From the NCBI GenBank assembly GCA_963693365.1, contig CAVNZM010000002.1, positions 3,038,001-3,102,000 of the forward strand: a stretch of 64,000 bases of DNA, read 5' to 3'. Made by a program: the position numbers and the translations under genes. The notes below the pieces were generated by a model. The model saw only the letters and a program-made list of their open reading frames with translations, had not been told where the DNA came from and made no database searches. The DNA comes from Amoebidium appalachense. Its lineage: Eukaryota; Ichthyosporea. Shown in pieces: positions 37,242-56,330 of this stretch; position 1 is the stretch's first letter, and each line of letters begins with the position of its first letter.

Positions 37242-38110
37242 GAGGCTCGGGCATCCTATTTTTATTTGGTTCTTTCACCTTATCGTCGGCTTTGTCACAA
37301 AGTTTGCTATCTTTGGAAAGCCTCGTGTTATGCTTTGTTTACTTTTTTTGGTGATCCATTATATTAGGTCCTGTCTGCTGTTGTGATAAAAACATTTTGC
37401 CTTTTTATTACTGCTGACATGACGCTTTGTCAGTTTCACCGAGTTGGCCTGTGGCCGTTTGGTTTGTTAGGCGTTCTCATGGTGTATGTCATGGGTTTGT
37501 GTGGTGTGTACGTCCATTCCAAATTGATATTTCATATTGTTAGCTCTGTCGGGAGGGGGAGGGGGGGGGGGGGGAGGGGGGGGGGGGGGGGGGGCAAGGC
37601 AGGCACGTGGCTTGCTTGCGAAAGGGTTACAAACCTTTGGCATGGCGGTTACGGGTTTCTTTTACATGCACATAGGCCCTGCACAATGCATGTGCATGTA
37701 ATTGTAGTTTGCCCAATCAGACAGCTGCATTATAATCAATCAGTCGAAGGTTTGAACCTGGCCGTGTGGCATGTACATGTACATAACTTAAAATTTGGCT
37801 GTCATATATACCTACTGTTTTATTTTTTTTCTGATAACGGGAATACGTGTCAGTTGATGACACACCGTGTGATGGGTGAGGGGGGGAACATTCAAGGTTT
37901 GTGGCTATATGCCCAAGGAAGTCGTAATAAATATATATATATATATATATATATACGAAACATGTGTGTGGGAGGGTTACCCCCTTACCCCCTTATATAA
38001 AGCTGCTTTGAAGTAATCTTTGTATTGCATATTCGATCTGGATGTGTGTGCGACACGCGTGTGGGTGTGGGGTTTTTTTTTTCGGTTTTTTTTTTAAAAA
38101 AAAAAAAAAT

Positions 38111-38143
<33 letters not shown>

Positions 38144-39267
38144 GAGAGAGAATTTACGCGGCCGAACATTTCACATGGCCCCGATCCGGATACGGCCGAC
38201 AAAAGGATCTGTCGTCCATGATCATGCATGGCCCCCGGTACCGTTATTACGTGTACAAATGGGGGGGATCCGGAAAGAAAAGCACCATGGAGGGGGGAGG
38301 GGGAGGCCGGGAGGAGGAGGAGGGAGGGGGGGGAAGGAGCGCCGTCACGCATCATGCCGCACGTACGTGCACGTGCACACACAGACGCACGTGCATGTGT
38401 ACACACACTGTGCACACACGTGTACACACGGTACATATGGGAAAATTGTCATGTGATCACATGTACAGTACTATGCCTCCCGGACCGGCGGTACGTTCGA
38501 CGCGTCTTTGCATGCGCGCACCGACAGAGAGTGACGGTGTACACTCACGCATCTACACAATCACTGTATTAAGTAGTTCAATCCACATACACATGTACAC
38601 ACACACATACACACCGTGGCCCAATACACACACACACACACATACACACACACGTACACGTACACACACACACACACACACACACAGCGGGCATTTCTGC
38701 TTTTTGTAAATTTTAGTAGCGTGTTTTCATTAGTTGATACCTTTTACGATCAACTATATAGTAATGATAACTCATATTAGACCAACCTGAAGTGCTTTAT
38801 AGCGTATATGTACGTTTTTATGTACTGGATCATTCATATAACTATTATATTCGCAACAATCCTATTACACCTTCAGAAGTGAGATTGTGTACAGTAAACA
38901 CAAAACTAACAGTATAATCTTAAAGGCATTCTATTCGACAATATCACGTTCTGGTTTCTCCCAGAGCCATCTACTTCTCGCGATATCCCGCCCGAAGAAC
39001 GAAATTTCCAACATAGTAGAGCCCATGCTAATATCGGTCCATTTATCCATCGATCACCCCTACCTTGCTTCCCAAGCATCTACCACCACCGCCACCTCCT
39101 CCATCTCCTCCCCTTGGAGGATCCTCTTGACCATTTCCACCCAATTTGTGCTAGCACTCAGTTGGTCTCCTGCCCGCTCTCCCCATCTGCCCTGTTCCCC
39201 CCTTCCCACCTTCCCTCCCCGCACCCTCTCTCTCTCGCTCCCCTTCTATTCCAAACCTATCTATGTC
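37242..39267. other. SPB1-to-PX intergenic region
   Basis: SPB1 3' flank, G run near 37562-37594, (AT)n at about 37930-37954, a T(n)A(n)TG(n) complex at 38072-38142, and CA/CGTACA arrays around 38600-38686. No gene was recognised. The open frame upstream of 39268 (38887 onward) lacks family features and is taken as 5' UTR or chance. Confidence 0.5.
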
Positions 39268-42946
<3,679 letters not shown>

Positions 42947-42996
42947 AAAAATTGGCTGTTGGTTTGTTTGTTTTGGTGGGGGAGGGGGGTTCCCTC

Positions 42997-43031
<35 letters not shown>

Positions 43032-43904
43032 ACCCTCTCCGAGCGATACACACACATGCGCGCACATGCGCATTTTGTGTTTTTATTTGCTTTTCCTCCT
43101 GGGGTTTGCTGTGTCTGTGTGCATGTTTTTTTTGTTTTTTTTTTGTTTTTTTTTTGCCTTCGTATTTCGTCTCTTGTTAAGGGATTTGTACATGTGTAAG
43201 TAAATGAGTTTCGAATGCTTGGGTATAGATAGGATAGAGTACTCGGTATGCACCAGAAGATTACAATAATTGGTCGATTTGTGGTGTAATGGGTAATATA
43301 GTGGATATACCGATAGATATACTGGTGGTTTATAGGCGAGATGTGCGGTTTGAATGAGAGCTTAGTACGCACTCTAGTTGATAGTTGGTTGTTCTGTTGT
43401 CAGTACGTAGCAAATGTGTGATTAGATAGTAAAACTCCATAGAAAATTAACGAAACAGGTTGATTGTCTAACTGGGGCCGGTCAAATGTATTCAAGGTTG
43501 TTGTCAGAAATAATGGGATATAATAATGGGATATAATATAATATGGATATAACACTGTTAGTCCAATGTACATATTGACGCATACACTCAAGAGTACTGG
43601 TATTCTGATGGTTGCAGCGATTTTTCGGGACACAATGCATATCACGTCCAAAATATATCTAACGGACCGGAACCTGAGGATTTCAACATGAAACTTAAAA
43701 ATAAGAAAAAACCTCTCTTGTTCAACTGAAAGGTAAATGTAGACATGGCTTCACCGTGACCTTCCCACGTATACACCGAAATAAAGGCAAGTCACAAAAC
43801 AAAAAATTGCCAGTCACTTTACCGGATCCCCCTCCTCCCCCCCATCCCCCCCCCCCCCCCCCTGTATTCCGCTCCGTTCACCCGAGATTAACACCCCCCC
43901 CCCC

Positions 43905-43935
<31 letters not shown>

Positions 43936-44973
43936 ACAAGCATACACAACCGCCACCCTTGGTCACACCCCCTCCCCCCTCCCCTCCGTTCTTCCCCTGG
44001 AAACAACGCCGGCACCGTCACCACCACCACCACCACCACCACCACCCGCAGGGCGCCAAAAAGAAGAGAATAAATAAAAAACCATAATAAATAAAAACAG
44101 AGAGAAAAAAGAAAAGGAAAGGAAAGAGACAACTTTGAAAGAAATCATTAAAAGACGAGGTGAAAAAAAGCGAAAATAAGTAGGAGAAACACCAATACCG
44201 TGACCACTATATTACCCCGCCGTGACTCCATATATGTCTGCCCCCCCCCCCCCCCCCCCCCTCTCCCCCCCCCTCCCCCCAGTCCCCCCCCCCCCCTCAA
44301 AACCCCAAGTTAGTGAACCCCAATCCCCACCCTCTCCCGGGTACTCTGATCGCCGACATTATCTTGTGGTTCTGCATTGTTATTCTTGCTCTGTCATGCC
44401 ACCCAGCTCCCCCCCCCCCCTCCCCCCCCCCCCCCCCACCATCACCACCACCACCACCACCGCCACCACCACCACCACCACCACCACCACTACCACCTCC
44501 ACTTCTCACCCACCTATCCACCTCTCGTCACCCTGCACAACACTTTACCATCATTGACTTCCTTCTTAACACGGGTGATTTTCTCACTGCCCAACTTTGT
44601 TTCCAATACCTGCGCGCTCACGTCACACACGTATTACAACCACCCTTCCAACCTGGTTAATTAAATCCTTTTCCTCTTCCTTTCTTTCTTTCTCTCTTCC
44701 TTTTCTTTTCTTTTTCTTTTTTTTTTTTTTTTTTTTTTTGGAGTTGTCCTAGATACTGTGTTTGTAAGGTGTGTGGCTTTAGCGGCCGTGGCCGTGTAGT
44801 ACGTACCGTTAATAAGGGGTGGCTCTCGTCTGTGTTATGATGTACATATATCATGCATATGGGGCACATGTTGTGTTTCCGGATCGGCCGGAGGGAGCGG
44901 CCAATAAAGTGCAATGATCCCCTCCTCCTCCCTCCTCCCCCCAAACCCCCGTGGCCCCACTTACACAAAAACA

Positions 44974-45037
<64 letters not shown>

Positions 45038-45202
45038 CACACACATACACACACACGCACGCACGCACACACACACACACATAAGGAAAGCCTTGGAAAA
45101 GTAAGGACAAGAAAAACTTTTTGAAAAGGAAAGAAAGGAAAAGACTGGGAATATTTTCTTTTATTTTTGGGGGGGTGGGCTGGGTGGGTGGGCTGTCAGC
45201 GT

Positions 45203-45235
<33 letters not shown>

Positions 45236-45452
45236 CTCCCAGGAGGTTGAAGCGGGTAAGGGTAATGTCAAAGGTGTGTGTGGGGGGGGGGGGGGGGGGG
45301 GAGGGGAGGGGGGGGGGGGGAAGGGGGGGGGGGAGGGGGGGGGGGGGAGGGGGGAGATGAGGGAGGGATATATATATGAGTTGGGGCCGGAGCTCTAAGG
45401 GGGTGTTACCTTATAAGACTGGGGCACGGGGGAAGGAGCTGGACGGGCAGAA

Positions 45453-45496
<44 letters not shown>

Positions 45497-45780
45497 TGCT
45501 CTACCGGGTGTGATATGTCTTTCTTACAGCATGTACCCATTTTAGGTGTGGGGTTTTTGGGTAGGCAACCAGGGGGGTCTGTAGGATGTGAAACTTTTTG
45601 CGCATGTTGAACGAAGTAACCAGGATTGGTGATGTGTGCGGGCAGGTTACTGGCGGGCGAGAGGGGAGGGGGGGGGGGAAGGGGGAGAGGGGGGAAGGGA
45701 GGGGGGAAGAGGGGAGGGGGGGGGAAGGGGGAGGGGGGGGGGAAGGGAGGGGGGAAGAGGGGAAGGGGGGGGGGGGGAAG

Positions 45781-45812
<32 letters not shown>

Positions 45813-46364
45813 ACGGACAGCGATGGTGGTTGACCTGAGGGCACGACTTGGCCGGAGGGCATGGGGGAAAGTGAGGGATGGGGTACCTCCGGGCCTGGGG
45901 GGGGAGGGGGGGGGGGGGGGGGATGGGGGAGGGGGGATTTAGGGGGGGGGAGGGGGGGTGGATTAACCCGCAGGGAGATTGAAGGGGGGAAATAAGAAGG
46001 GTAGGGCCCCGGGGGGGGAGGGGGGGGGGGGGGGGGGAGAAGGGGGAAGGGGGAACTCTGAGGGGGGGGGGGGGGGGGGGGGGAAGGGGTTACTACCGTC
46101 AGACCAGGCGTGCTGGGTAGATCTGCTATGGTGCAGGAAGATCACCGACACGAAAGGGGGCATCTTCTCAGTCTTATTGTAAGTGATCGTAGAGGAAGGG
46201 ACCAAAAAGACTGCAAGGGAAGAAGTCGGGGGCTGTGAGGGGGGTGAAGTCATACCGTTGTGTTATTAACGTTTCATTGAACTGCAACTTGATAGTTCAA
46301 AGGAGCCTTTTGGTATGTGAGTGATGACATTGGCGTCAAAAGGTATGGGGATTGTGTGGGCTGT

Positions 46365-46426
<62 letters not shown>

Positions 46427-46642
46427 AGAGCGTGCCGATCCGCGGGTTGGGAGGGGTGGGGGGGAGGCTTGTGCTGTGTTGTAAAGGTGAGTGTTTGGGG
46501 GGAGGGATGGGCTCGGGAGGGGGGGGGGGGGGGGGGGGAGGGAGGGAGGGGGTGTTGCATGTCACATATGTAGGCGCAGGTGGAGGGCGGGGCGGTTGGA
46601 TTAATGGCAGATATCCCCCTCCCCCGTCCCCCCCCCCCCCCA

Positions 46643-46673
<31 letters not shown>

Positions 46674-47624
46674 AAAAAAAAAAGAGGTAGGAATGTTGGT
46701 ATGCGTGTGTGGTGGTGAATCGGCGAGGGGGGAGCTCCGGCAGGGGGGGGGGGGGGGAGGGGGGGCAAAGGGGGGTGGTGGAAGTCTTTGGGGGGGGGGG
46801 GAGGCGCGGAGGGGGATGGCGCCGTTAGGGGGAGAGGGGATTGGGTGGAGGGGATTGGATGTTAGATGTTACAGGGCGTTATGTTCATAAGCAGGCCTAC
46901 AGTGTGTGTGTGGAAGAATAAAGGAACTAAAGGTCTTTGGGCATAAGAAAACGAGAGGAGTCGAAGGAATGCAGACGGGTTGGTGCACGTGGATACCCCG
47001 GGGGAGGGGGGAGGGTTGGGGGGGGGGGGGGGGGGGGGGATTTATACTCTAGAGCCCCCACCGGAGAGGTAAAGATTCCTTGGTGTGTAGGTGCACGATT
47101 TTCTGTATTATTTCGAGCACCAGGCTCGATCGTAGAAGTCCGATTGCACGATCTGTCTGGTTAGTCGGGAAATCGGGAATTGTTATTTTTATGTACCAGG
47201 GAAGAGCTATAAAATAAGAATTGAAGTGGATGAAAATTGAGAATGTATTAGTGCTACCGGCATTTAGCTCTTGCCTTCATAAACTTCATTCGGGATTTCC
47301 GGCATATTCTGACACATTTGTGTGTCTCAACACCCACACTTAGACATATTGATTACGTTGTTTTTGGCTTTCTACCTGTGCCATAAAGAAATTTGTTTTT
47401 AACTCTGCGACGCGATTGGCTGTCGTGGGACCCATAATAAAAACAAACTAGTTCACTCTATTTCAACGAAGTAGAGTGAGCTAAGAGAAGACGAGGTAAC
47501 TATTTGGGTAGACCACTAGACCTAAAACCCGTTAACATTTCTCGAGTTACTTCTTGCTAATGCAAATAAGTAGCTAATTCGATTAAATTATAAGTGTAAC
47601 ATTAAAATTATAACTATTTGCGAA
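42947..47624. other. intergenic region between PX and PL6 genes
   Basis: Unique AT-rich DNA (43190-43760), C/CA/CACC simple sequence (43830-44540), T run (44715-44739), (CA)n (44982-45030), then long G-rich blocks (45200-46820) with a C(n)A(n) tract at 46628-46683, and unique DNA from about 46860 to 47624. No gene is supported; the open frames are poly-Gly/poly-Pro artefacts. Confidence 0.5.
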
Positions 47625-49094
47625 TCACGCTCTCAAATTAGCCTTGGTAAGTGGACGGTACTCAAACCCGGGGCCACGGGTCTCGTCATATCCCTCGGGG
47701 AAGATGATGCCATATTCATTTTTAGGTTGCAGGGTCACCGAATTGCCCGTTTTGGCATATGCGAATTTGCTTGGAATTTGGCCGCGGAGCATGGTATTGG
47801 TGTTGAATCTTGTCCCGGATTCGCCCGCATACATGCGGATCAGATATCCGTCGCCGCTTCGCGCAATGATTGTGTTGTTGTAGAACATGTTGTCTTTGAG
47901 CGGTTCGTTCTTGCCCTCCTTGCCCAACACTATGCAGTACCGGCAATTCACGATCAAATTACGGTATATTCTGCCGCGGGTAGCTGCCTTGGTCAGTGCG
48001 TTACCACCCGAACCCAGAGCAATCGACCCGGTGCTGCTCGATTGGCTGTTTTCGCTCTCGATGTAATTATCAAAAACGAGGTTATCCTCACGGAAAATAC
48101 GGATGCCGCCGCACCCGGGCTCGCGGTCACAAAAGATGTAGTTGTCCACAACGGTATTTTTGTTTCCGTTCCGAATTGTCAAACTCGAACCGCAGTTACG
48201 GAAGGTGTTTCTACGGATGGTGTTTCCGGACGATTTCACGCTGACCATCTCCTCGTCCGAGTCAATGTTATCAAACAGGTTAAACTCTACCAGGGTAGAC
48301 ACGTCGTGTGTGGGGTTAACTAGCCCCAGCTGAATAATTTCACCGCCGTTGGGCCACCCACCGCGCTTACGGGGCCCGAAATAATTGTAACCAATGTAGT
48401 GACCCCACGACGGGCGGGTGGACGCCTGCTGGCCAATTGCACGAATAAGCTCACCACGGCCGATTATGTTCGTGACGGAATTCCAGTCCACACGATGATT
48501 ATTACCCCACATTTCCACAAGACACTGCTTCTTGTCTGTGTTAGTTGAGTAGAAACCATCGAACTTGCAGTTCACAACGCGGTTCCCCTTGCTACCGGGT
48601 TGCATCGTAATGGCGGGTTCGTACCCGGAGTGCTTCCCGCGGAAAACGAGACTTTGAATCTCTACGTAGCTTCCCGTGACGGAAATGTAACTGTTTCCTT
48701 TGAACACCACACAGTGCTCCTTTTCAGGCATGATAATAATGGGAAGGTCTGCACGGCCGCTCCTCTTTACGTTTATCTGCGCGTTGTTGTATTCACCGCA
48801 GTTTATAATTGCCGCGTCCCCCGCATTCAGAGACATACTGCTAATGCTCCCTGGTGAACTAGTCGAGCGTTTTGCACCCGAGGGCTTGTACATGGATGGA
48901 GCTGTTTGAATGGGCCCCTGCCATTGTGTTGGTTGGGGAAGGTCGGATCCGGTGACCGCAGGGTCGAAGGTAAAGGTGGTTGTTTCGGTGGGTATTGGGC
49001 TAGGCTCTGTAAGAGTAGCAGAATCTTTGGCGGGGGCACCGGACGCCCCCAGAGCCATAAGGGCTGCACATACTGCGGCAAGTTGAGGAAGCAT
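47625..49094 (-). CDS. secreted polysaccharide lyase family 6 (alginate lyase/chondroitinase B-like)
   Basis: Predicted extracellular beta-helix lyase that cleaves uronic-acid polysaccharides by beta-elimination. 489 aa, intronless. The ATG at 49092-49094 is chosen because it opens a clean signal peptide (MLPQLAAVCAALMALGASG-A), then a Thr/Pro-rich linker to about residue 85. Beta-helix residues run about 88-480: ADLPIIIMPEKEHCVVFKG, SYISVTGSYVEIQSLVFRG, GRGELIRAIGQQ (212-223), NGGEIIQLG (249-257), then DSDEEMVSVKSSGNTIRRNTF with K287 and SSLTIRNGNKNTVVDNYI with R308, the Lys/Arg pair of PL6 catalysis. E252, E270 and E281/E282 could be calcium or catalytic acids. Substrate (alginate, chondroitin or other) cannot be told from sequence. 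A TATA-like CATAAATAC lies at 49237-49245 (-). No introns, unlike its neighbours, so bacterial origin by transfer is possible but unproven. Confidence 0.88.
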   Translation of the reverse strand: MLPQLAAVCAALMALGASGAPAKDSATLTEPSPIPTETTTFTFDPAVTGSDLPQPTQWQGPIQTAPSMYKPSGAKRSTSSPGSISSMSLNAGDAAIINCGEYNNAQINVKRSGRADLPIIIMPEKEHCVVFKGNSYISVTGSYVEIQSLVFRGKHSGYEPAITMQPGSKGNRVVNCKFDGFYSTNTDKKQCLVEMWGNNHRVDWNSVTNIIGRGELIRAIGQQASTRPSWGHYIGYNYFGPRKRGGWPNGGEIIQLGLVNPTHDVSTLVEFNLFDNIDSDEEMVSVKSSGNTIRRNTFRNCGSSLTIRNGNKNTVVDNYIFCDREPGCGGIRIFREDNLVFDNYIESENSQSSSTGSIALGSGGNALTKAATRGRIYRNLIVNCRYCIVLGKEGKNEPLKDNMFYNNTIIARSGDGYLIRMYAGESGTRFNTNTMLRGQIPSKFAYAKTGNSVTLQPKNEYGIIFPEGYDETRGPGFEYRPLTKANLRA

Positions 49095-52541
<3,447 letters not shown>

Positions 52542-52790
52542 GGGGTTTACGCTGTTTACTCGAGGCAAAGAGAAACCAGTCTCAGGTATGGGGGGGGTTT
52601 TGCTCGGAATATCCCCTTAGCGGTATATCATGATCACGTACATATGTCGGGTGATGACTATATATCAGGGTTTACTTTTTCTACGAGACACCATAAGGAC
52701 TAAGAGAAATCAATTACATAGTTGGGGTTCCCCGTTTTTTTTTTGTTTTTTTTTTATAGGGGCTCCCCTGGGACACTCGGTATCAGCTGG

Positions 52791-52959
<169 letters not shown>

Positions 52960-54207
52960 CTAGAATTTTGTAGTGATGTGTTTCTCAAGCCAATCAATAC
53001 ATCTAATAAACAGGTCGTAGTTACGCGTGTTTAGTATAAAATCAAGGATGTTGTAATTTACAGGTAGGCTATCTTTCTGGGTGTCTCTGTTGTGAATTGT
53101 GACGTGTGTGTGTTGCGGTATTATGTGGTCTATCAAACTACATTTGGCGATACATGATCGTTTAAACTGGTGTGTGTGTGTGTTGTTTGGGCATGCAAAC
53201 GATGCCACCTTATACTTATTAGATCTCCACTGTATAGCACGTGTACAGTAAAAGCGTGGTAATTGATCAATAATACCATCAGCTAGAGAAAGACCAGTTC
53301 TACAGTAAGGTAATGTGTATTTAGGTGTTATACATTTGCGAGTGCCATATTTGGCAATATGGTTGAGGCGGTCAGTATATATAAAACGAGACATAAGGCT
53401 TAGTTTTTCAAGGTGTCTGCTTTCATCGGGTCTAGTGTCGTGTGGTATCTTTTTCCATTTGTTAAATTGCGTGATTATCTTGTGATTGTGTACATGTTTA
53501 ATAAGTAAGTGGCAGTTCAAAGTCACACACACACTTTTGCGGGGTTTATTTGTATTTGTGCCCAGGGGAGAAGGGGAGAGAGAGGGAAGGAAAGAGAGGA
53601 GAGGTGAGGAGGGGACAGGTCGGTTAGAGAAGAGAGTTTTTTTTTTATTTTTTTTTTTATCCCGTTTCACTCCCGGCGAGGCACTGCCTCAGGGGAGCTT
53701 ACCGTCTTCCGCCTAGACGGAAGACGGTAAGCTCCCCTGAGGCAGTGCCTCGCCGGGTTAGAGAAGAGAGGGCGGGAGGGCAAATACTTCTTTAAGCGGC
53801 TTATGTGCTTATTGAATTTCAGCGCGAGATAGGATACTCTAGCAGCTATTGGGACCAGACCATATATCGAGAGCCTTACAGGCCCAGGTTTACAACAGTT
53901 GTTAGATAGAAAGGAGGCAACTTCTGCTTCAAGGAAATTTGCCAAGGGTTTAAGCGCTCTATTTCTCTCTTTCTTGATCCAAGCGGCGAGAAGGGGTACA
54001 CCATATTCACATGCCGGGAAGACAAAGTGCGAATAAATGTAAGTCTAATAGAAGGATGGAGGGGTTTGTCTTTAAAAATATTAGCCGAGAAGAAAGCTAA
54101 CCGCTTACGAGCCAACTCTACCCTCTTTTCGACCATATGGGAAAACATAACACCAACAGAATCAACCGGAACACCAAGATATTTGTATTCTGGAACTATA
54201 GGTACTT
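52960..54207 (-). pseudogene. reverse transcriptase C-terminal remnant of LINE copy 2
   Basis: Coding remnant homologous to about residues 483-854 of copy 1. It is broken by a one-base deletion at about 54024-54027 (TTTT reduced to TTT in the TFIRTF region, shifting the frame) and by a 134-bp insertion (hairpin element plus duplicated target, 53624-53770). The final ~220 codons (LLIKHVHNHKIITQFNKW ... ITTKF) remain open to the stop at 52960-52962. A few residues differ from copy 1 (for example QFKRSC for QFNRSC). Confidence 0.88.
53624..53770 (-). mobile_element. retroposed hairpin: 40-bp perfect inverted repeat, A-tail and 13-bp target duplication
   Basis: Absent from LINE copy 1, so it is an insertion. 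TTAGAGAAGAGAG occurs at 53624-53636 and 53758-53770 (target-site duplication; 14 bp if the preceding G is counted). Between them, reading the minus strand: a 40-base arm (53757 down to 53718), a 6-nt loop (53717-53712), the exactly complementary 40-base arm (53711-53672), AGTGAAACGGGAT, then an A-rich tail (complement of 53637-53660, interrupted by single T). The A-tail and duplication indicate LINE-mediated retroposition of a small RNA or a foldback cDNA. No B-box promoter is evident and no other copy was found in the window. Confidence 0.85.
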
Positions 54208-54384
54208 GCTTGCAGCAGAAGTTCGAAAGCAGCCTTCCGAAAAAATCTAAATTTGGCATATTTGACAGCATTGTAACCTCAACGGCGAACCTATTAATAT
54301 AACTGATAGTAGTCACAGCTGTTAATATTATATGTCTGAGAGAACTATAAGTGCGGAAGCCCTCAAGAGTCTATGCCTTGCTTG

Positions 54385-54423
<39 letters not shown>

Positions 54424-54593
54424 CTCCCTCCCTTCCCCCCGTCCCCTCCCCTTCCCTCCCTCGGACAGCCCCATCCCCCCCCCATCCCCCCCCCTCCCCC
54501 CCCCCTCCCCTCCCCCCCCCCCCCTCCCCCCAACCATCATCCCCTCCGGCCCCTCCGGCCCCTCCCCCCCTTCCCCCCCCCCCCTCCCCCCCT
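54208..54593. other. LINE 5' flank and C-rich low-complexity DNA
   Basis: Unique DNA to about 54385, then a C-rich tract (54387-54594) with TCCC and CCGG words. No gene. Confidence 0.6.
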
Positions 54594-54780
54594 GGCTAAG
54601 GGGTCGAAACTCAGACGCAATTGATGACATGGGTCCTCCCTGAGGATGGGCTCTGCTTATGACGCATACTGTGCACATGGCTGATGTTGCATACTTGAAT
54701 GTTTGCCTTTGCATGCGTCCTGCACCATGCTTCTCGTCGTGTATGCGTACTTCGTGCCGTGTTCCGCATTCAAACCCCCC
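54594..54780 (+). mobile_element. SINE-like repeat, copy 5
   Basis: GGCTAAGGGGTCGAAACTCA-GACGCAATTGATGAC, then the core and end GCATTCAAACCCCCC at 54780. Nearly identical to copy 6, whose matching segment begins at 55046. Confidence 0.85.
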
Positions 54781-54943
54781 CAGTCTTCTTTCAGAGGTGT
54801 CCTTTCAGGACAGACCACTGTGTGGAGACCGCTTTACTTCCATGCAACCGGGCATGGTTGCTCTGTGTCGTGCATCTGTAAGCACATACGCATTTTTCGC
54901 TGCACTGCATTAGTTTGCACACACATCTTCACCGTTTTGCTCA

Positions 54944-55272
54944 CCTTGCTTGCATAAGCAACCCTGCTCGTCTTTGATCAAGACGGGTTGACCCGCCCAA
55001 GTTCAGTTGATGCTGCTGTCTGAGTTGGAGCGTCGTATATACGCGGGCTAAGGGGTCGAAACTCAGACGCAATTGATGACTTGGGTCCTCCCTGAGGATG
55101 GGCTCTGCTTATGACGCATACTGTGCACATGGCTGATGTTGCATATTTGAATGTTTGCCTTTGCATGCGTCCTGCACCATGCTTCTCGTCGTGTATGCGT
55201 GGCTTCGTACCGTGTTCCGCATTCAAACCCCCTCCCCCCCCCCCCCCCCAAAAAAAAAAAAGAAAAAAAACA
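54944..55272 (+). mobile_element. SINE-like repeat, copy 6, full-length candidate
   Basis: Head CCTTGCTTGCATAAGCAACC (54944) with CTTTGATCAAGACGGGTTGA, middle GGCTAAGGGGTCGAAACTCA (55046), core GAGGATGGGCTCTGCTTATG through CACCATGCTTCTCGTCG, and end GCATTCAAACCCC followed by C(n) and A(n) to about 55272. The unit is about 330 bp including the tail. The copy at 23996 has the same head-to-core spacing (within ~6 bp), which supports one repeat family. Confidence 0.8.
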
Positions 55273-55383
55273 TCCTGCCCCTCCCCCTCCTCCTTCGAAT
55301 TTCCAACCCCCGGTCCCTCCCCTCCTCCCCCCCCTCCTCTTCAACCCTCCAGCACATGTGTACATGCAGTACACACATACCTA

Positions 55384-56100
55384 CACAGGCAATGACACAC
55401 ACACGCATGCATATACACCCGCACACGCACACACGCACACACGCACGCGCGCACACACACACATACATGTACACACACACACATACTAACAGACACAGAC
55501 TCTGTGTATACATGTACGCACGCGTCAGTATCGGATACACACGCGTACGTACATGTATACACATGCACACACACACACGTGCACACACCACACGCTCCCA
55601 CACACACACACAGTCACATACACATGCACACACACAATAGTCAAAAACACGGCGTCACGCACCCACGCCCAAAATACAAACAGCACAGGCACACACACAC
55701 ACACGTGACACACTACGATATGCACATCCAACACCCACACGCACACACACATATCGCACACGGCAAAGATAACGCACATATTATGCCGCATCCATTTACG
55801 CACACCGTGAAACAATTATAAGGTCGTTAAGCACACATTGCCACATACACATGTACACGCACACACACGTACACACACACACGCGCGCGCGCGCGCACGC
55901 ACACACGCACGCACATGCACACACGCACCCACGTACGTGCACGCACACGCACACACATGCATGCAGCCACGCACCATGCATGCACGCATGCACACACACA
56001 CGGGCACGCACAGACAACACACACACACATACGCACACACAACACACACACACACACACGCACACACGCACAGACAACACACACACACATACGCGCACAC

Positions 56101-56141
<41 letters not shown>

Positions 56142-56258
56142 ATAAATGCACACACGTGACAACACACACACATGCCGCATGTTATACGAACACACAACAC
56201 ACACACAATGTCCCCCCCCCCCCCCCCCCCCACACACACACACATGTCCACACACACA

Positions 56259-56313
<55 letters not shown>

Positions 56314-56330
56314 CACGTACACACATACAC
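55384..56330 (+). repeat. ~950-bp CA-rich array
   Basis: CA repeats with CACGCACG, CATGCATG and CGTACA islands, an internal near-duplicate (ACGCACAGACAACACACACACATACGC near 56006 and 56069) and a C run at 56213-56230. Thr-His and Cys-Val frames here are artefacts. Confidence 0.9.

Noticed and set aside
38887-39267. Longer N-terminus for the PX protein (open frame upstream of the chosen ATG)
   Set aside because: The upstream peptide lacks domain features and changes composition; retained only as a caveat.
45600-46900. Poly-Gly and poly-Pro open frames
   Set aside because: Products of G-rich runs; no domain, start context or splice support.
54957-55010. Possible 5S rRNA or tRNA relationship of the SINE head
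   Set aside because: Reverse-strand words vaguely resemble 5S internal control boxes but in the wrong order; too weak to name a source RNA.
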